Shown piece after piece: positions 1 to 9,461 of a stretch of DNA of 64,000 nt (its first letter is position 1; every line of letters begins with the position of its first letter). The notes under the pieces are model-generated. The model saw only the letters and a list, made by a program, of their open reading frames with translations. It searched no databases and was not told the DNA's origin. Made by a program: the position numbers and the translations under genes. The DNA is from Eublepharis macularius (taxonomy: Eukaryota; Chordata; Lepidosauria; Squamata; Eublepharidae): assembly GCF_028583425.1 (NCBI RefSeq), contig NC_072800.1, positions 90,348,501 through 90,412,500 on the forward strand, written 5' to 3'.

Positions 1-250
1 AGAAGACTTTGTGAAGATTCATCAGTATGCCGTCGTTAAAGAATAAACATAGACGGTAGAAATCCTGGACAATCTTTATTGACTGTAATTGTACAGGTTG
101 CATTATTAAGTTCAATTGTATTTGAAAATACTTAACTATAAGAACTAAATAATTGAGTGGTTTAATACCTTGGCTCCCGTGGGAAATTTCTCTCTTTTTT
201 GCACTGCTTACAACGGGACCAGCCTCCTCCCCCTCTCTCTTTGTACTATT

Positions 251-1003
251 ATGGCTTCGTTTAAGGATGTTTTGGCTTTTTTGGCTGAAGAACAAAAAGA
301 GATTTTGTCCGGTATGACTTCTATCTTCAAAGAGACAGACAATCCACCCAAGGATGATTGGGATACATTAAGTTTTTTGAAGTCTAAACAAGTGAAATTT
401 GATTTGCATGCTTCCACGCTATTTGATTACCATACGTCTCAACTTATCCCACGGGGTTTAAGAATTCAAAAACCACCGGGGATGTTTGCCGATGATGAAT
501 TATTTAAATCAGATTGGGCATCTATTTTAAATAAATGCAGCTTTGACCTCCTGCTTTTGGTAATTAGACGGTGTAAGAAGGAGAGTCAGGCATTGATAGA
601 GGATATTCAGACAATGGAAACCTCTATTAAAGGAACGATGCCCACTCTCGAGTTTGATGCTCGTCTTAAACAAATTGAACAGCAAGTACAACAATTTGAA
701 ACTCGCATGAAGGAACTTAAAATCAAGAAATATAAACGTGATAATTTGGATTATGCCAATAGTAGAGTTTATTTTTGGTGGGATCAGTCCAGGGTCTATA
801 CAAGGGGACAACGGAAAGTTTCTTGGGCTAATCCTGTCAGTACTTTTTCAGATTTGGAAACGTCGGGAGTGTCTGATAGTTCGGGTGATGAAGGTCCTAG
901 TAGTAGGAATCTTAGAACCAGAACGATTTATTCTAATCAGAGACGATCTTTTTTAGAAAGAGGCAAAAAGAAATCCTTCCAAAGAACACGGATGAAAGTT
1001 TAA
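251..1003 (+). CDS. Penelope-like (Neptune-type) retroelement ORF1
   Basis: Open frame of 250 codons from the ATG at 251; the frame is open upstream to 170, but the in-frame ATG at 251 starts the part that resembles the family (MASFKDVLAFLAEEQ). I see an acidic N terminus, a segment with LHASTLFDYHTSQLIPRGLR, a predicted coiled coil near residues 140-185 (LKQIEQQVQQFETRMKELK), and a basic, Ser/Arg-rich C terminus (RTIYSNQRRS, RGKKKS). From memory, proteins with an LIPRGLR segment sit upstream of the reverse transcriptase in vertebrate Penelope-like elements. The next frame starts with an NLS...NKGLGFVPT block that resembles the start of such reverse transcriptases, which supports the call. 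The probable role is an RNA-binding or structural protein of the element; no enzyme motif is seen. A DIRS-type or other retroelement gag is the main alternative. Confidence 0.5.
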   Translation: MASFKDVLAFLAEEQKEILSGMTSIFKETDNPPKDDWDTLSFLKSKQVKFDLHASTLFDYHTSQLIPRGLRIQKPPGMFADDELFKSDWASILNKCSFDLLLLVIRRCKKESQALIEDIQTMETSIKGTMPTLEFDARLKQIEQQVQQFETRMKELKIKKYKRDNLDYANSRVYFWWDQSRVYTRGQRKVSWANPVSTFSDLETSGVSDSSGDEGPSSRNLRTRTIYSNQRRSFLERGKKKSFQRTRMKV

Positions 1004-1221
1004 TATTTAATTTGTCCTCTCGTGAGCTGAGTGCATCAGAGATCATTGTTCTCAACAAGGGTTTGGGCTTTGTCCCAACCCCCATATATCGACCTCTTCT
1101 GACACGAGTAGACTTATTTAAGCTAGTTCGGCTTATTAAATTTAGATTTTTCTTTAAATCCCAACCGACCTCTTTATCTCAAGTAGATTCCTCATTGCCA
1201 AGGAGGTTAAAGGGAGGTTAA
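991..1221 (+). pseudogene. Start of Penelope-like reverse transcriptase ORF, truncated
   Basis: This frame overlaps the end of the upstream ORF by about 10 nt in another frame and reads FNLSSRELSASEIIVLNKGL and then GFVPTP, followed by a basic stretch (LVRLIKFRFFF). The NLS...KGL.F.P pattern resembles the N-terminal end of Penelope-like reverse transcriptases. Similarity stops where a short GGAGGTTAAAG repeat begins near 1200, so none of the catalytic palm or the GIY-YIG endonuclease remains here. The piece is a broken copy and is not expected to be functional. Confidence 0.45.
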
Positions 1222-1300
1222 AGATTAGGAGGTTAAAGGTTAGGACTTACACGAAAGGAGGTTAAAGGAGGTTAAAGATTAGGACTTACACGAAAGAAAC
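1201..1300 (+). repeat. Short tandem repeat, GGAGGTTAAAG units
   Basis: Repeated GGAGGTTAAAG blocks with a longer about 30-nt unit (ending TTAGGACTTACACGAAAG) present twice. It sits exactly where the Penelope-like reading frame is cut off and may mark the breakpoint. Confidence 0.75.
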
Positions 1301-1546
1301 AGACCGAAATTCCTACCCCATAAGCCCCATTCTTATAGCATCTGTTTCCTGCATTTCCTACCTCCATTCACTTCCTCATTTATTTGTTTCAAGAAACTTG
1401 TGCCTAGGTGAATTTGCCTTCTTCTGTGCTCCTCTGGTCGCGATTTGTCTTTGCTAAATTCTGATAGAGCCCCAAATGGTGGGAGGGCTGCTACAGCACT
1501 TGCACTTCAGGAGGATTTACCAGAAATTAACTGATTGATGGAAATG
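1301..1546. other. No feature recognised
   Basis: AT-rich to neutral sequence between the Penelope-like fragment and the hAT MITE. I see no coding potential or repeat structure. Confidence 0.5.
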
Positions 1547-1554
1547 GTGTTTAC

Positions 1555-1808
1555 CAGGGCTTTTTTTATGGGAAAAGAGGTGGTGGAACTCAGTGAGTTG
1601 CCCTAGGAGAAAATGGTCACATGGCTGGCGGCCCCGCCCCTGATCTTCAGACAGAGGGGAGTTTAGATTGCCCTCTGTGCCGTGACGCGGAGGGCAATCT
1701 AAACTCCCCTCTGTCTGGAGATCAAGGGGCGGGGCTACCAGCCATGTGACCATTTTCAAGAGGTTCCAGAACTCCGTTCCATCGCGTTCCAGCTGAAAAA
1801 AAGCCCTG
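1555..1808. mobile_element. hAT-type foldback MITE, copy 1
   Basis: The ends are CAGGGCTTTTTTT and its complement AAAAAAAGCCCTG, flanked by a perfect 8-bp target duplication GTGTTTAC at 1547-1554 and 1809-1816. An 8-bp duplication and CAGGG-type ends fit the hAT superfamily. The interior is a long hairpin: about 70-bp arms (AAAATGGTCACATGGCTGG ... CCAGCCATGTGACCATTTT) around a very short loop near 1685. No transposase is encoded, so it is non-autonomous. A second copy lies at 16190-16447 in the opposite orientation. Confidence 0.88.
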
Positions 1809-1894
1809 GTGTTTACCCTGAATGTTACTTAGGATGCAATCATAAACTGTGTTACAGTTTTGTAAACCCATTGACTTCAATGGATTTAGAAGCG

Positions 1895-2317
1895 TGTCAG
1901 AACCGTGGCTAGATAGTATCCTTACTCCAGTCTGCCTTCTGCAATTAGACAATAGTCCATTGTTTCCAAAAAGCATTTAATGAAGAAAAAGATCATTATA
2001 GTCCACTGGCCTGAATGCAATATTCAGGTTGGTACATATGCATTGTTACCAATGACTAGCAAAGCATGAGGTACAAAGTAACAGATCACAGACGGCCCAA
2101 CCTCCCCCCATAGTTCTCAAAACAACCCCTTTGAAGTCAGGATAGCGAAAGTTCCCAAGGCCGTTCTTGGTGGAACGTCGGTAGCCAAAACAATCCTCTT
2201 CTGTGAGATAGCTGCCTGGGAATCTTGGCACCTGGGGAGAGAGCACTTAAACACTGAAAGGATTAAATATGGAGTCGGTTAAGCAAAAGCATACAAGACA
2301 GCATTCTGAACCTGACA
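1895..2317 (-). repeat. 3' LTR of the chromovirus
   Basis: 423 bp, TGTCAG...CTGACA, 422 of 423 positions identical to the other LTR by eye. Confidence 0.95.
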
Positions 2318-2335
2318 TTCTGCCCCCTCTAAGAT
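2318..2335 (-). promoter_or_regulatory. Polypurine tract of the chromovirus
   Basis: On the minus strand the bases directly before the 3' LTR read AGAGGGGGCAGAA. This is the expected place and composition for the plus-strand primer of reverse transcription. Confidence 0.75.
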
Positions 2336-5300
2336 GCTCCTCCCCCAGGTTTATGTGGGTAACGAGAGTGAAACGCTCTCACAAGTCTAGGAGCATGAAC
2401 ATGTACAGAATTCACCCATTCATCAAACCCAGAGTCAAAGTCCTTCCACCTAATGAGGTAAAATAACTGATTCCTTTTTATTTTAGAGTCCAGTATTTGT
2501 TGCACCTCATAGTGGGTCTGGTCATCAATCAAAGTGGGGATTTGAGGGGCCCGGGTGTGCCATTGTTCATCAATGGGGGCTTTTTTCAATAGACTAACAT
2601 GGAATGTATCATGCACGTGGCGTAGATTTTTTGGTAAATCTAAGGCAACAGTCACTTTGTTGATTACTTTGCGAACAGGAAAAGGTCCTAAGAACTTTAA
2701 CGCTAGCTTGCGGCTGGTTTGAGTTACTTTCAGATTCTTCGTAGAAAGATAAACAAGATCGCCTGGTTGTAAATCCCATTCTGCCGCACGGTAGCGGTCG
2801 GCGTACTTTTTATAATCCTGTTTGGCTTTGTCGAGGTGTTTTTTGATTTGAGTCCATTGTTGAGCTGCTTCCCCCCACCATTCGGTGACATCTTTGGAAG
2901 CTGTAGTAGGAGGGGGGAGTGCTTCAAACGGAAACGGTTTGAAGCCATAGACGACTTTGAAGGGAGTTTCTCCTGTGGAAGCATGGATGCTGTTATTATA
3001 TGAGAATTCTGCCAAGGGGAGCAAGTCAAACCAATTATCTTGTTGGAAGTTAATGTAACAACGTAGAAATTGCTCTAATATCTGATTAGTTTTTTCCGAT
3101 TGCCCGTCTGTTTCTGGGTGATGGCTTGAACTGAGACCTTGTTCAATGCCCAGCAGTTGTAAAAGCTCCCGCCAGAAGTTGGCAACGAATTGTCCGCCGC
3201 GATCCGAGATCACCTTTGATGGAAAAGAATGTATTTTTACAATATTCTTTATAAAAATGTCGGCCAGTTTTCTAGCGGAAGGAATTGTGGTGCACGGTAT
3301 GAAATGAGCTTGCTTGGAAAATAAATCAACCACGACTAAAATACAGTTATGCCCCTTTGAGGGGGGTAAGTCAGTGATAAAGTCCATAGAGATTATTTCC
3401 CACGGTCGATTGGGCATTTCTAAAGGTTGTAAGAGTCCTGGGGGTTTGCCCTTTCGGGATTTGGCGCTGAGACAGATGGGGCAAGACACAACATATTGGG
3501 AAATGTCTCTGCGCATGCCCGGCCACCAAAATTGGCGTTGCACTAAGTGAAGCGTTTTTAAGTACCCGTAGTGCCCCGCCGTGGGGGCATCATGACAACG
3601 GTGTAAAACTTCTTTCCGCAAACTTTTGGGTACATAGAAGCGATCTCCCCAAAGCCATTCCCTTTGGGCGGATTGTTGCAGCTTGTCTTTGGGCACATTC
3701 CCCCCCTCCTTTTCCACTTCAGCCTTCAGCTTTTCTCTCCATCCCTGGTCGGGTTGACGGGAGGGGTTTGTGCGGCTGCGAGTGGTCACCACGCCCCCTA
3801 ATTGCGTAGGTGAAAAGACTGTGTCAATTGTCTCCTCCCTTTTGCTTTTGTGTTGGGGCATGCGTGATAGAGCGTTGGCCAAAAAGTTAGTTTTGCCCGG
3901 GAGAAAGTTTAATGTGAAGTCGAATTTGGAGAAAAATTCCGCCCATCTCAGTTGTTTGGCGTTTAGCCTGCGAGGGCTGCGAAGGGCCTCTAGATTCTTA
4001 TGGTCCATCCAGACTTCGAACGGATGACGGGCTCCTTCTAACCAATGTCTCCAGTTAGTGAGAGCTGCTTTTACAGCAAAAGCCTCCTTTTCCCATACAT
4101 TCCAATTCCTTTCCGCCTCTGAAAACTTTCTGGAAAGGAAGGCGCAGGGTTTGAGCTTTCCGTCTGCCCCCCGCTGTAGCAGCACGCCCCCAATTGCCAT
4201 GTCGCTGGCGTCGACCTGTACTATGAAGGGGCGGTTTTCATCGGGGTGTTGCAGAACGGGCTCTGAGACAAACTGCGTTTTAAGGTGACTGAACGCTGTT
4301 TGACATTCTGGTGTCCACGACAGTTTTGCACTTGGCTTTTTGGCTTGGTCCCCCTTGTCTTTGGTTTTTAACAGTTCAGTTAGGGGGAGTGTGATCTGGG
4401 CGAAATTTGCAATGAATTCTCTATAGAAGTTGGCAAAGCCCAAGAATGATTGCAGTTCTTTGCGGGTCGCGGGGGTTTGCCAATTTAATACGGCCTGTAT
4501 TTTGCCTGGATCCATTTTCAAGCCCTCTTGAGAAATACAATAGCCTAAATAAGTGAGTTCTGTTTTGTGGAACTCACATTTAGAGAGTTTAATGGGCAGT
4601 TTGTTATTCATGAGAGTGGTTAAGACCTTTTTTACAAGGTCCCCATGTTCCTCTTCGGTCTCTGAATAGATTAACACATCATCTAGGTACACCACAACGC
4701 CTTTATATAGAAATTCATGCAGTACTTCATTGATCATGGACATGAAAACCGATGGTGCCCCGGCCAGGCCAAAAGGCATAACTAAATATTCATATTGGCC
4801 GAGGGGGGTGTTAAACGCGGTTTTCCATTCATCCCCTTTTCGGATACGGACATGGAAGTAAGCGTCTTTTAAATCTAATTTCGTAAAGACCTTACCTTGA
4901 GCCACGACGTTGAGTAGATCTCTGATGAGCGGGATGGGGTAGGCGTTGCTGGAGGAGACGGTGTTAAGTCCCCGAAAATCGGTGCACAGTCTTAAGCCCC
5001 CGTCCTTCTTTTTGACAAAAAGCACTGGCGCGGCATGGGGACTGTTAGCAGGGCGAATAAATTCCCTTTGAAGATTGAGATCGATGAATTTGCGGAGCTC
5101 TTCTCTTTCATTGGGACTCATGGGATAAAGACGGCCCTTGGGCAGCAAGGCTCCCGGTATGATTTCTACAGCACAGTCCGTCCTCCTGTGAGGAGGTAAA
5201 GCATTAGCTTCTTCCTCGGTGAAGGCTTGGGTGTATGCTCTGTATTGCTTGGGTATTTGGTTGATTTCTTCCTGGGTGAGGAGAGCAGATTCATTTATAG

Positions 5301-5400
5301 TTGGGTCCTTGCCCCAGTTTTGATCCCAACGGTGATTTTTACATGATTCATGGTTAAATGTGATACTTCCCTCTGCCCAATTGATATAAGGGTTATGATC
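2329..5400 (-). CDS. pol: Chromovirus Pol: RT, RNase H, integrase, chromodomain
   Basis: Open over about 1,020 codons after an in-frame TGA at 5401-5403 that cuts it from the protease; no natural start is obvious because the frame originally continued from the protease. Domains in order: reverse transcriptase (LDLKDAYFHV, MPFGLAGAPSVF, catalytic YLDD at 4678-4689), RNase H (VDASDMAIGG, then FEVWMDHKNLEAL), zinc-binding HHCC of integrase (HDAPTAGHYGYL ... CPICLSAK), integrase DDE core (MDFITDL, ISDRGGQF, HPETDGQSEKTNQ), and a C-terminal chromodomain at about 2514-2360 (YEVQQILDSK, LIRWKDFDSGFDEW). The chromodomain places it with the chromoviruses of Ty3/gypsy. The protein would copy the element RNA and integrate the cDNA, with the chromodomain guiding insertion to chromatin. 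All catalytic residues I looked for are present. Confidence 0.93.
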   Translation of the reverse strand, partial: DHNPYINWAEGSITFNHESCKNHRWDQNWGKDPTINESALLTQEEINQIPKQYRAYTQAFTEEEANALPPHRRTDCAVEIIPGALLPKGRLYPMSPNEREELRKFIDLNLQREFIRPANSPHAAPVLFVKKKDGGLRLCTDFRGLNTVSSSNAYPIPLIRDLLNVVAQGKVFTKLDLKDAYFHVRIRKGDEWKTAFNTPLGQYEYLVMPFGLAGAPSVFMSMINEVLHEFLYKGVVVYLDDVLIYSETEEEHGDLVKKVLTTLMNNKLPIKLSKCEFHKTELTYLGYCISQEGLKMDPGKIQAVLNWQTPATRKELQSFLGFANFYREFIANFAQITLPLTELLKTKDKGDQAKKPSAKLSWTPECQTAFSHLKTQFVSEPVLQHPDENRPFIVQVDASDMAIGGVLLQRGADGKLKPCAFLSRKFSEAERNWNVWEKEAFAVKAALTNWRHWLEGARHPFEVWMDHKNLEALRSPRRLNAKQLRWAEFFSKFDFTLNFLPGKTNFLANALSRMPQHKSKREETIDTVFSPTQLGGVVTTRSRTNPSRQPDQGWREKLKAEVEKEGGNVPKDKLQQSAQREWLWGDRFYVPKSLRKEVLHRCHDAPTAGHYGYLKTLHLVQRQFWWPGMRRDISQYVVSCPICLSAKSRKGKPPGLLQPLEMPNRPWEIISMDFITDLPPSKGHNCILVVVDLFSKQAHFIPCTTIPSARKLADIFIKNIVKIHSFPSKVISDRGGQFVANFWRELLQLLGIEQGLSSSHHPETDGQSEKTNQILEQFLRCYINFQQDNWFDLLPLAEFSYNNSIHASTGETPFKVVYGFKPFPFEALPPPTTASKDVTEWWGEAAQQWTQIKKHLDKAKQDYKKYADRYRAAEWDLQPGDLVYLSTKNLKVTQTSRKLALKFLGPFPVRKVINKVTVALDLPKNLRHVHDTFHVSLLKKAPIDEQWHTRAPQIPTLIDDQTHYEVQQILDSKIKRNQLFYLIRWKDFDSGFDEWVNSVHVHAPRLVRAFHSRYPHKPGGGAS

Positions 5401-5772
5401 TCATAACCACCGGCTTCCCAGGATCAAGGGGTATTTCGCTGTGGCACTAATGACGAATGATCTTACTTCCCAATGTTGTCCCATGCTGGTTATGATTGGA
5501 GTGGTTTCGGTAGTGACTGGGTTCATGTTGGTGCCATCCATTTGCTTGAAAATTACCGGTATTTCCAAATCTTTTACTGGAAGCACTAGTCCATTAACTA
5601 AAGCTGACGCGATAATGTCTCTGGAACAGCCTGAATCAATTAGAGCTTGTACGCGGATATGCATTTTCCTGTCCGGATTCACCAACGTTACTGGTATGAA
5701 GAGTATGGACCCACGGGGTCGGTTCGGAACCGGAACCCCCGAAGGTTTGATCTGCCGTTTGGGCCCTCTCAT
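5401..5772 (-). pseudogene. pro: Chromovirus aspartic protease, cut by TGA
   Basis: The frame begins with an ATG whose last three bases overlap the gag stop (ATGA at 5772-5769), one frame back (-1) from gag. It carries the retropepsin active-site segment ALIDSGCSRDIIAS and the later YPLILGSRWL, the usual end of this protease family. It then hits TGA at 5401-5403, directly followed by DHNPYINWA in the same frame, which is normal continuation sequence. A C-to-T change in a CpG is the simplest origin of this stop. The protease would process Gag-Pol. Without read-through, RT and integrase cannot be made from this copy. Confidence 0.88.
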
Positions 5773-8280
5773 GACAGATCCATTTCGTTTCCCGATGCGG
5801 GGCTCTCTGGATTCTCTTCCCCCGTTAGGGCGGCTGTATCGTCCTCCATAACTTCCTCCAATTCCAGTCCTCTTTCGGGGAGGTTTCTCCTCGACGCTCC
5901 CCTACCTCTTGAAGCGGTTCTTGGAGCTGGAGTTGGGCGCGGTGGCGCCGGATAGGCTGCGGGGGCTGGGCGTCTTAGTTGGAGCAGAGGTCTTTGCACA
6001 GGCCGATATGGGCATTGCGCCGCAAAGTGACCACTTTGGCCACATTGCAAACATAGCCCTTGTTGCCATCTAGCATCTCTTGCTCCACGCGTGGCATATC
6101 CAGCCCCCCGGCTTCCCCGAAGGGGAGTGGAGGAACGTCTTTGGCCCGGGGGTTGTTGGTGTTGTTCCACTAAACGAACTTCTAGTAGACGGTTTTCAAC
6201 TTCGCAGGTCAATTGTATCCACCCTAACAGCGTAGGAGGGTTATCTTGCATGAGAGCTCGGTCCAATAATTTAGGGTTCAACCCTTGTTTGTACAAAATA
6301 ATCTTGGTAGACTCTTCGCACCTTGGGCATTTGGCAGCGAGCTGTCAGAATTTTGTAGCATAGTCTCTAGCCGACATGCTGCCTTGCCTGATTGCCTGCA
6401 ATTCCGTTCTAGCCCTAGTTTCTTCTAGGGGGTCTTCATATTGGGCTCGGATCGCATCCACTAGCCCTTAGAGCGTATCTAATTCAGGGGCCCCCACGTT
6501 ATAAAGTCCCACATACCAGTCGGCAGCTTTACCTTGGAGACGTGATCCCAGGTGCTCTATTTGACTGGCCTCACTCCCGAAAAGATGTCCCCATCGGTTG
6601 AAAAATTGCACCACTTGTACCAGGAAAAATCCCAATTTGGAAGGGTCTCCATCAAACGTAGCGTCCAGTTTGACCCATCCCATGGGAAGATCTTGTCTAG
6701 GAGCTGGTGCCGGCATTGGGTAGGCATCAAGCGGACCGAGTTGTAAAGGAGGCTGTCGCGGTGTTGGCGGTAGCTGTGGCGGAGGATACTGAGGGTAGGG
6801 TTGAGGTTGGTGCGGCAAAGGCGCTCCCAGAATCAGCTGGGGAATCCCCAGCATCGGCTGGGGGATCCCGGCATCGGCTGGGGGATCCCCGGTGCCCCCG
6901 GAATCAGCTGGGGGATTGGCTGGGGTCCTCTTGGAGCCAAATGTACTGGTGTTGGCCGAGAAGGTGTCGGACGCTCCCTCGGTGGGGCCCCGGGTGCTGG
7001 TTGAAGGGGAATGGGGGTTGGCCGCAACGGAGGTGGGTGAGGAGAGATGGGTTGAAGAGGAACCGTATCCCCTCGCGGCCCCGGTGTCGGAAGAGGCCTG
7101 TCCGCTCCTGGGATGACTGGTGGTGTGGTTCCTCTCGGAAGGCTTGGGGGCTGGCTCGCTTGAGTTGTGGGTGGGGGACGACTGGGGAAGCTGGCTCTAG
7201 CGGTCGTCCTGGTTCTCCCCCTCCTCCTCCAGTCCCACTAACCACCGGAGTTATAGGGTGATCAGGACGAGGGTCTTCCGGAATCGGCTCTCCACCTCCT
7301 CCGCCGGCACCGACGTCTCCCGGTGTAATCAGTTGCTCGGGACGGGGGTCATCTGGACAAGGATCTTCTGGGCAGGGTCCTTCCCCTGTGACAGAGTCCT
7401 CGTCTCCCGTCTCCGGTGGCTGTTGCGGCCACAGTTGATTTTGCAGGTTAGCCAAACTTTGGCTGATGTCAGGTAGACCAGCTGGCGGAACTCGACCTGT
7501 GTCCCCCGCCACTAGCACTGAGAGCAGATGGACGGCATTTGCCAAACTTTCTTCCATATTTAGGAGTCTGTTCTCCAACAGCTGTACTCTATCCGTAGTT
7601 TCCTCCTCCCGTTGTTCCGTGGACCCCACATCTCCCATCGTCTGTGAGGTTGGTACTGTTTCGGGCAGCAGTCCTGTGGTTAACGTCTGCTGCCACGGCA
7701 AGGGTGTTTCTATCCCTTGTTCCTCTTGAGATCTCGCGGCTAAAACTCCTTTTGTCAGGCCAGTGATTGCTGATATCCCTGAATCAATGGCAATCGTCCG
7801 GCTCTGGAGCTGCACCCATTGGTGCTCACTTACATCTGACTGCCCCGACCACGGGGTGACTTCTGCATAATCCCAACTCAGGGCGCCACGGCGGGATGTT
7901 TCCCATTCCGTTTGTTCGGTCGTCCTGTTCCAGAACAACCACGGTCGGCCACCGGTTTGTTCGGGTATGGATTCCAAACTGCGCCGACTATCCAGCTGCA
8001 GCTGCGTAAACATCGCGCTGGCCCTCCGCTCCCTCGTATCCCTTGGCCTTGCACCCCACTGCGTCGGGGTGGGCAAGTTGAAGAGTGGCGCGGCTGTGGC
8101 TCTAGGCCGAGTATCAGCGTTGCTGGGAGCGAGGGTATAAATCGTTGTAACCGAGGAGCCATCTCCTCGCGGTACAGTTTCTTGGGCTTCCAAGCCTTGA
8201 AAGCCGGGAGAGGCATACGGGTCAAACAAAGGATCCCTGACTGGGACAGCTTTGGAGTCCGTTTGATCCGGCTTAGGCAT
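5769..8280 (-). pseudogene. gag: Chromovirus Gag, frameshifted and with stops
   Basis: The ATG at 8280 opens a frame (MPKPDQTDSKAVPV) of about 390 residues with a heptad-like segment (VQLLENRLLNMEESLANAVHLL) and Pro/Glu/Gly-rich repeats. Coding then moves through three frames within a proline-rich, repeat-bearing stretch at about 7080-6850, where indels are likely. The capsid-like region follows (FDGDPSKLGFFL, GKAADWYVGL), with a TAA at 6468-6470 and a TGA at 6345-6347 in the same frame. A CCHC zinc knuckle (CLQCGQSGHFAAQC) lies at 6053-6012, and the frame ends with TGA at 5769. Gag would form the particle and bind genomic RNA. The long N-terminal extension before the capsid-like part is unusual for this group. 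The copy cannot make full Gag. Confidence 0.88.
6830..6915. repeat. Minisatellite inside gag (GGATCCCCGGCATCGGCTGG)
   Basis: Four imperfect units of about 20 bp such as CATCGGCTGGGGGATCCC. The unit encodes Pro/Gly-rich residues, and length changes here explain part of the gag frame loss. Confidence 0.75.
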
Positions 8281-8304
8281 TGGAAAAGTTGATTGGTAAC
8301 AAAA

Positions 8305-8727
8305 TGTCAGAACCGTGGCTAGATAGTATCCTTACTCCAGTCTGCCTTCTGCAATTAGACAATAGTCCATTGTTTCCAAAAAGCATTTAATGAAGAAAAA
8401 GATCATTATAGTCCACTGGCCTGAATGCAATATTCAGGTTGGTACATATGCATTGTTACCAATGACTAGCAAAGCATGAGGTACAAAGTAACAGATCACA
8501 GACGGCCCAACCTCCCCCCATAGTTCTCAAAACAACCCCTTTGAAGTCAGGATAGCGAAAGTTCCCAAGGCCGTTCTTGGTGGAACGTCGGTAGCCAAAA
8601 CAATCCTCTTCTGTGAGATAGCTGCCTGGGAATCTTGGCACCTGGGGAGAGAGCACTTAAACACTGAAAGGATTAAATATGGAGTCAGTTAAGCAAAAGC
8701 ATACAAGACAGCATTCTGAACCTGACA
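8305..8727 (-). repeat. 5' LTR of the chromovirus
   Basis: 423 bp copy of the LTR at 1895-2317, offset 6,410 bp with no indel and one substitution (8687). Confidence 0.95.
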
Positions 8728-9441
8728 TTGTGTTCACTCTGCTTATGATTAATCATTTTAATGTTTAAAATGGAACCTATAATCTTTCTCCTACTCCTCT
8801 TCTTAATCCTTTGCACTAAATAAAATTATCCTTCATTAATGGAACTGCCTCCTTCCTCTTTGATATCATCTTCAGTCATGCCTGTTGATAGACCCATAGA
8901 TCATAGACAAGGATCAGATGTGCATGTGCAAATGCAGAGCATGCTACTATGCCTTACTCTGTGGTGACAGACACAAGCTAGCATTTGGAAATTTGTTTTT
9001 AACGGATATCTTTCACCACTAGAAGGCAACATTTACCACCATTTGTTGAAATCCATCTGGTGGTGTTTTCAATAGTTTGGAGACGTCATTGTTAGGAATG
9101 CTTGGAAGTTATCATTTGACTGGGGTGGATCCTACCCCACCCTACTATTCCGCTGAGAAAAATTTGCGCCTTCCTCCAACTTAAGTGATTTTTCTGTTAG
9201 AGGAAAAGCCAGTTGTTGAATGAAGATTTCTTTGGCTAGAGGAAGCCTTCTTGGAGGATGGTTGAATCCAACCCCCTGTGTATTAATACTATAAGAAAAA
9301 AAAGATCTCACCAAATGTCATGATTTGGAACCTCTGGGTTTAAGTTTTGTTCTTAATATTTTTAACATAAAGGAGCAGAGAGGAAACAAGATCTGAGAAC
9401 GCTTATCATAACCTTTCTACATTTTCACTTAGGATGAACTC
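8728..9441. other. No gene recognised
   Basis: Neutral to AT-rich sequence between the chromovirus and an L1 insertion; only short chance open frames. Confidence 0.5.
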
Positions 9442-9461
9442 TTATAATCATTTTATCTTCT

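Larger units (their letters stand above)
1895..8727 (-). mobile_element. Ty3/gypsy chromovirus LTR retrotransposon
   Basis: A complete element on the minus strand: LTR at 8305-8727 (5' LTR in element sense), gag, protease, RT, RNase H, integrase with a C-terminal chromodomain, a polypurine tract, and the 3' LTR at 1895-2317. The LTRs begin TGTCAG and end CTGACA. Both are 423 bp and differ at one position (G at 2277, A at 8687), so integration is recent. The flanks (AAGCG on the left, TTGTG on the right) show no target duplication. No tRNA-type primer site starting TGG is obvious inside the 5' LTR. Gag carries stops and frameshifts, and one TGA separates protease from RT, so this copy is not autonomous as it stands. 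A solo LTR of the same family is at 49743-50166. Confidence 0.95.

Noticed and set aside
1517..1976. Short frames on the minus strand
   Set aside because: They cross the hAT MITE and LTR ends and have no coding signature.
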